Source of the DNA: Candidatus Obscuribacterales bacterium
GTDB taxonomy: Bacteria; Cyanobacteriota; Vampirovibrionia; Obscuribacterales; Obscuribacteraceae
Reading direction: 5' to 3'
Assembly: GCA_019752635.1 (NCBI GenBank)
Contig: JAIELX010000064.1
Coordinates: forward strand, 1-64,000
Length of the DNA stretch: 64,000 bases
Of this stretch, positions 60,422 through 64,000 are shown one piece after another (the first letter of the stretch is position 1; each line of letters begins with the position of its first letter). The position numbers and the translations under genes were made by a program. The notes under the pieces are model-generated. The model was given only the letters and a program-made list of their open reading frames with translations. It had not been told where the DNA came from and ran no database searches.

Positions 60422-61780
60422 ATGGATAAACCGGTCGAACAATCCTGTTTTTGGCTTTCAACCCGAAGCGCTTCCCGACCCGCAGTGCGATTGCAAGCCA
60501 AGTCCGAAGCTGACGTTACTGTAGTCGGCGCTGGCTTTACCGGCTTGTGGACAGCTTACTTTCTTAAGTCCTTAGAGCCGAGCCTGGAGATCGCAATCGT
60601 CGAGCAAGGATGCACCGGTTACGGTGGCAGCGGTCGCAATGCAGGAATGATCAGTGCATGTATCGACCACTCTCACGCATTGGCGATAAATCACTTTGGT
60701 GAAATGGAAGCCGGTCGCCTGTCGCGCATCGGCTTGCGAAACATTGAGGAGCTGTGCGCTTTCGCGATCGATTGCGACGTAGAACGTACCGGACAGTTGC
60801 ATGTTGCCCTTGCGGAATCTCACGTTGCGGAGTGTCGCAAGTTCGTCGCGACGGCCGAGCGATTGGGACTGGACGGCTATCGATTTCTGGACTCTAATGG
60901 CACCCGGCGCGAGTTGAACTCCCCGCTCTACATGGCGAGTGCATTTGCTCCCGGCGGTGGCATCATCAACCCCATCAGGCTGATTGACAAGCTGGTGCAG
61001 GTTCTGTCGGACCAAGGCGTTCGAATTTACGAGCAATCCCGAGTGACTGGCATCGAGAAGAACTTGGTCCGAACGGACGAAGGCAGTGTTTCTTCCAGGA
61101 AGATTGTTCTTGCCACGGACTCATACTCTCATCATCTGTTTCCCGAATTGCTCCAGTATTTTATACCTCTCTATGATTACGTCGTGGTTAGTGAACCGCT
61201 GTCTGCGGCACAACTGGACTCCATTGGGTGGGGGAATCGACAAGGCGTTACCGACGGTAGGAACTTCTTCAACTACTACAGGCTAACCGCCGACAACCGT
61301 ATCCTCTGGGGCACAAGTGAGGCTATGTATTATGCAAACAACAAGGTCGACACTGCGTGCGATCATTCCACGGAAAAACGAGTGTCACTGCTCTCAAGTT
61401 TTGCCCTGCACTTTCCGCAGCTTGCCGATCTGCATTTTCCATATTCATGGGGTGGACCAATTGCCTCTACCACCAGGCTTACGCCATTTTTTGGCACGCT
61501 CAACAGCGGTTCAGTCTATTATGCTCTGGGATACACAGGGCATGGCATTGGCACCACTCGTCTGGCTGGAAAAATTCTTGCTCACATGGTGCTTTCAAAA
61601 CAAAGTGATTTGCTGAAAATGCAGATCGCACGAAAGAAGCCGTTGCCTTATCCACCGGAACCCATTCGCAATCTGGCCGTGAACATGGTGACGCGTTCAC
61701 TAAAGAGGGTTGATTCCGGTCACAATCCCGACCTGCTGCTGCACCTGCTGGATATTGCCGGAATCGGCTTCTCCAGTTAG
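60422..61780 (+). CDS. FAD-dependent oxidoreductase, DAO family
   Basis: 452 residues. N-terminal dinucleotide-binding motif VVGAGFTGLWTAYFL (Gly at 36/38/41) and the C-terminal YALGYTGHGIGTTRLAGKIL that closes the FAD site place it in the DadA/puuB-like group. It oxidises an amine or amino acid with FAD. Close relatives act on gamma-glutamylputrescine or glycine, but the substrate is not readable. It stands alone. Confidence 0.9.
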   Translation: MDKPVEQSCFWLSTRSASRPAVRLQAKSEADVTVVGAGFTGLWTAYFLKSLEPSLEIAIVEQGCTGYGGSGRNAGMISACIDHSHALAINHFGEMEAGRLSRIGLRNIEELCAFAIDCDVERTGQLHVALAESHVAECRKFVATAERLGLDGYRFLDSNGTRRELNSPLYMASAFAPGGGIINPIRLIDKLVQVLSDQGVRIYEQSRVTGIEKNLVRTDEGSVSSRKIVLATDSYSHHLFPELLQYFIPLYDYVVVSEPLSAAQLDSIGWGNRQGVTDGRNFFNYYRLTADNRILWGTSEAMYYANNKVDTACDHSTEKRVSLLSSFALHFPQLADLHFPYSWGGPIASTTRLTPFFGTLNSGSVYYALGYTGHGIGTTRLAGKILAHMVLSKQSDLLKMQIARKKPLPYPPEPIRNLAVNMVTRSLKRVDSGHNPDLLLHLLDIAGIGFSS

Positions 61781-61815
61781 AGCGCTGTGGGACTTCGCCC
61801 AGTACTGCGCAGCAT

Positions 61816-63084
61816 TCACTTGTTCAAGATGTTTAGAAGTACGCGGGCCAAGCCGTACTTAGATACTTCTGTAAACGAGTGCACTTGCACGAAGCCTTTG
61901 TCCGCAGGACTGATTACGCCTTGGTATGTGAGAGCTTCCAACCCGTTGAGTGTCTGCAACCCTTGTGTACTAGCACCTATCTGGATAAGCGAAACTTTGA
62001 GCGGAACAGCTGTTTTCGAAGCCATTAATTTTAGCTCGTGGAATACTTGTTGCAATTCACTGGCGTCGTTGGGCAATCCGTCGGTCAATCCGACAACCAT
62101 GACAGGCTTTTTTTCCAGTATCTTAGCCTGAATCGCATTCATTTGAGTTCGGAATGCATAAGCCGTACGAGTACCTCCTTCAGGCGAATAGTACTTGAAC
62201 AGATTAACGAACTCGGTTGGTGTTACTTTGACGTATTCTTCGGCCTTGTCGTCGAACATAACAACCCGCAGCCCACGCGGAAAGCAGTCTTGCGCGTCGC
62301 GTCCGATACTGTAGACCTGGGCTGCTAGCCAATCCCAACGGCTACTATTTTGGGGGCAATCGCGGGTCGACATCGAACCGGAATGATCAACAATAAAGAT
62401 CACATCGTATTTTATAAGTTCTGCTTTCTCTTTGGCGTTTAAACGTGCAGGAGGAATTCCTATGGAAGTCGCAAGTTGCATGGGCTCTCGTGCAGGCGCC
62501 GGCGTGTAGCCGGCTCCTGCGCCACCCGAAAGTGACGGACCATTCTCGGCAGCTGAGTAGAGGTTCGTTACATCATCCTTTAAGGCTTGCTTAAAGCGAT
62601 CCGTAAGTGGTATCACCACGCGCGATTCCTGTCCGCTAAGCTTGAAAGGCCTGGTTTGCTTTCCTTGGTTGATAACGTTCTTGAAGGAGCTAGCGCTCGC
62701 CTCCGCCGCAGCAAGAGTCTTAATTTTCGATTGGCACTCCGCCGCAAACTTCGCTCCAGGATCGAGTAGCGAGGCAGTTTCATACGAAGCTATAGCGTCC
62801 TGTCGAGAGCCCAATTGTTCTAACGCCTTTCCTTTGTAGTAGTGTGCCTGTGCGCTGTCCGGATGCATAGCCAGGATGCGATCAGCTTCAGTGACCGCTT
62901 TCTTGCTCTGCCCCGTGGAGAGGAGCCGCGCAACTTGCTGCAGTGCCGCCGGCGGTGGCACTGCGAAAACAGGGCTTGAAAAAGCGGCAAGAAGCGCTAG
63001 CGTCAGAACGACACTACAAGACCGGACCTTTCTATTTACAGGTCCTGAGCAGGGATACATCGCGAAATCGCGTTGTTGAAGCAT
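61816..63084 (-). CDS. Exported TPR and von Willebrand factor A protein
   Basis: 422 residues from ATG 63084, one base after the upstream stop. Signal peptide (VVLTLALLAAFSSPVFA). A TPR pair (~40-115; AHYYKGKALEQLGSRQDAIA) is followed by a linker and a vWA domain (~225-422) with MIDAS residues DHSGS, a Thr in GGTRTAYAF and Asp in GLTDGLPND. Works outside the cytoplasm as a metal-dependent binding protein. Co-transcribed with the upstream partial TPR gene. Confidence 0.83.
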   Translation of the reverse strand: MLQQRDFAMYPCSGPVNRKVRSCSVVLTLALLAAFSSPVFAVPPPAALQQVARLLSTGQSKKAVTEADRILAMHPDSAQAHYYKGKALEQLGSRQDAIASYETASLLDPGAKFAAECQSKIKTLAAAEASASSFKNVINQGKQTRPFKLSGQESRVVIPLTDRFKQALKDDVTNLYSAAENGPSLSGGAGAGYTPAPAREPMQLATSIGIPPARLNAKEKAELIKYDVIFIVDHSGSMSTRDCPQNSSRWDWLAAQVYSIGRDAQDCFPRGLRVVMFDDKAEEYVKVTPTEFVNLFKYYSPEGGTRTAYAFRTQMNAIQAKILEKKPVMVVGLTDGLPNDASELQQVFHELKLMASKTAVPLKVSLIQIGASTQGLQTLNGLEALTYQGVISPADKGFVQVHSFTEVSKYGLARVLLNILNK

Positions 63085-63085
63085 T

Positions 63086-64000
63086 CTATGGCGTTCCGTA
63101 TTTGGAGATTGCTTCGGAGTTGCGCTGATCCGGGGACGGATTCGGAGGTTCGGATTGAACCTTTGCCTCTTCTTCCGTTGTCTGCTGCGATTTAACAGCG
63201 GGTAGCCCCGGCGTGGGGGGGGGCTCGGGCAGAGGCACTTGAACGGACTCCGCCGGTGTCGTGGTCGCGGGCTGATTGAGCTGAGCGGCATTGCCGGCAG
63301 CCAATGCCGCCGCAGGCACTTTCTCCTTAAGCGACCACATCTTCATTTCCGTTCGCTTCGGAAGAAGCGGTGGATCAATGCTCGTGCCGAATTCGTAGTT
63401 GCGTACATAGAGGTTGGTTCCGTGCGGTACAAGAAAAACCCCCTTGCCGTCATCTTCACGAGTCAGCAAGGTCACTAAGCCCTCGGCTGATTCCGCAACA
63501 CCTTTAGCTCGTTGTTGGTGAAAGTCGTACTCGCGATTGCTTTTCCACGAAGAGTTTCGAATCCTGTTTGGATCGTACAATCTGTAGCGGTTCTGATCGA
63601 AACCAGGCACAATTGGCCCGCGGGTCGGCGGGATCGTCATCCATGGAGGAAGATCCTGCGACTTCAGGCGCGCTTCATTCCAGACTCGACCGATTCTGTC
63701 CTTTGCCTGAGTATTAATTCTGCCTGCAGTTGTCTCGATCTGCCCCGGAGTGGCAAGCCGCTTCGGAGCAGGCGGCGCTGACGCCTGGATTGTGGCGGCC
63801 TGCGCTCTGTCTGTCTGGGTGGTCTCGCCGTAGGCTTGCAGCGCCTGCTTTGCCAGCGGAGCATACGTGCCTGTATGGTCTAGAAGCTTCGCCAGCTTGA
63901 ATTCCCGCACGGCATCAGCGTGAGAGCCAAGCCTCGCCAGGACGCAACCCTTATAGTAATGAGCTTCTGCCGCACGACTGACGTCATATTGTGCGCTATT
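63086..64000 (-). CDS. TPR protein, 5' end beyond the window
   Basis: The frame is open to base 64000, so the start lies outside. The visible N-terminal part contains TPR helix pairs (AAEAHYYKGCVLARLG, then HADAVREFKLAKLLD). The rest is Pro/Gln-rich with IPPTRGPIVPGFDQNRYRLY. It contains a C9 tract (63215-63223). The stop is one base before the ATG of the next gene. Function unknown; likely partner of the vWA protein. Confidence 0.78.
   Translation of the reverse strand, partial: NSAQYDVSRAAEAHYYKGCVLARLGSHADAVREFKLAKLLDHTGTYAPLAKQALQAYGETTQTDRAQAATIQASAPPAPKRLATPGQIETTAGRINTQAKDRIGRVWNEARLKSQDLPPWMTIPPTRGPIVPGFDQNRYRLYDPNRIRNSSWKSNREYDFHQQRAKGVAESAEGLVTLLTREDDGKGVFLVPHGTNLYVRNYEFGTSIDPPLLPKRTEMKMWSLKEKVPAAALAAGNAAQLNQPATTTPAESVQVPLPEPPPTPGLPAVKSQQTTEEEAKVQSEPPNPSPDQRNSEAISKYGTP
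63215..63223. repeat. G9 (C9 in coding sense) tract inside the partial TPR gene
   Basis: Nine G on the + strand, encoding the Pro run of PEPPPTPG. Second homopolymer of this length in the last 4 kb. Confidence 0.55.

Overview
The window is a gene-dense bacterial chromosome segment. The order of genes and the family mix suggest a member of the Candidatus Obscuribacterales / Melainabacteria (Vampirovibrionia, the non-photosynthetic sister group of cyanobacteria). This is inference from gene style: cyanobacterial-type Ser/Thr kinases with HRDxTPxN catalytic loops, many secreted or membrane proteins without familiar domains, TPR proteins, a caspase-like protein and several two-component proteins. 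No rRNA, tRNA or single-copy marker gene is present to prove it. No CRISPR array, integrase or intact insertion sequence was seen.

Layout. 1-3.2 kb: the 3' part of a repeat-containing secreted protein, a small TPR protein and an orphan PAS histidine kinase. 3.4-10.6 kb: a degenerate TnsA-like orphan, two translationally coupled membrane Ser/Thr kinases, glycogen phosphorylase and a Gln-rich protein. 10.6-19.6 kb: a disturbed region. It holds an orphan response regulator, a lipoprotein, a J-domain-like protein, a three-gene TadE/TadG pseudopilin operon, two zinc-ribbon proteins and a TPR protein. Its spacers carry short dispersed repeats and scarred fragments of the tad genes. 19.6-24.9 kb: two proteins without known family, a HEPN-like TIGR02391 protein and a cysD-cysNC sulfate activation operon.

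25-32.1 kb: a small protein/DUF6745 LRR pair, then an overlapping five-gene operon matching the conserved STM4011-STM4015 cluster (two radical SAM enzymes, a sulfatase-fold hydrolase, an ATP-grasp-like protein and an LRR protein). No function is known to me for that cluster, and it is the best candidate here for an undescribed pathway. 33-38.1 kb: an aldehyde dehydrogenase, then a Ro60/TROVE (Rsr) gene tightly coupled to two unknown genes, with a strong hairpin just upstream that could be checked as part of a Y-type RNA or leader. 38.2-46 kb: a LOG-family hydrolase, small secreted, repeat and membrane proteins, and a 1486-residue SF1 helicase with an altered C-terminal nuclease domain.

46-64 kb: signalling and stress genes (EAL phosphodiesterase, tandem USP, caspase-like protease with duplicated C-terminal module, HK/RR pair, PASTA-less Ser/Thr kinase), a protein with PGPWE repeats, an alkyltransferase-like DNA repair protein, an alpha/beta hydrolase, a NAGPA-type protein, a DAO-family oxidoreductase and a TPR/vWA pair cut by the window end.

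Starts were chosen by eye from Shine-Dalgarno spacing and overlaps with neighbours. Family names come from motif recognition, not database searches.
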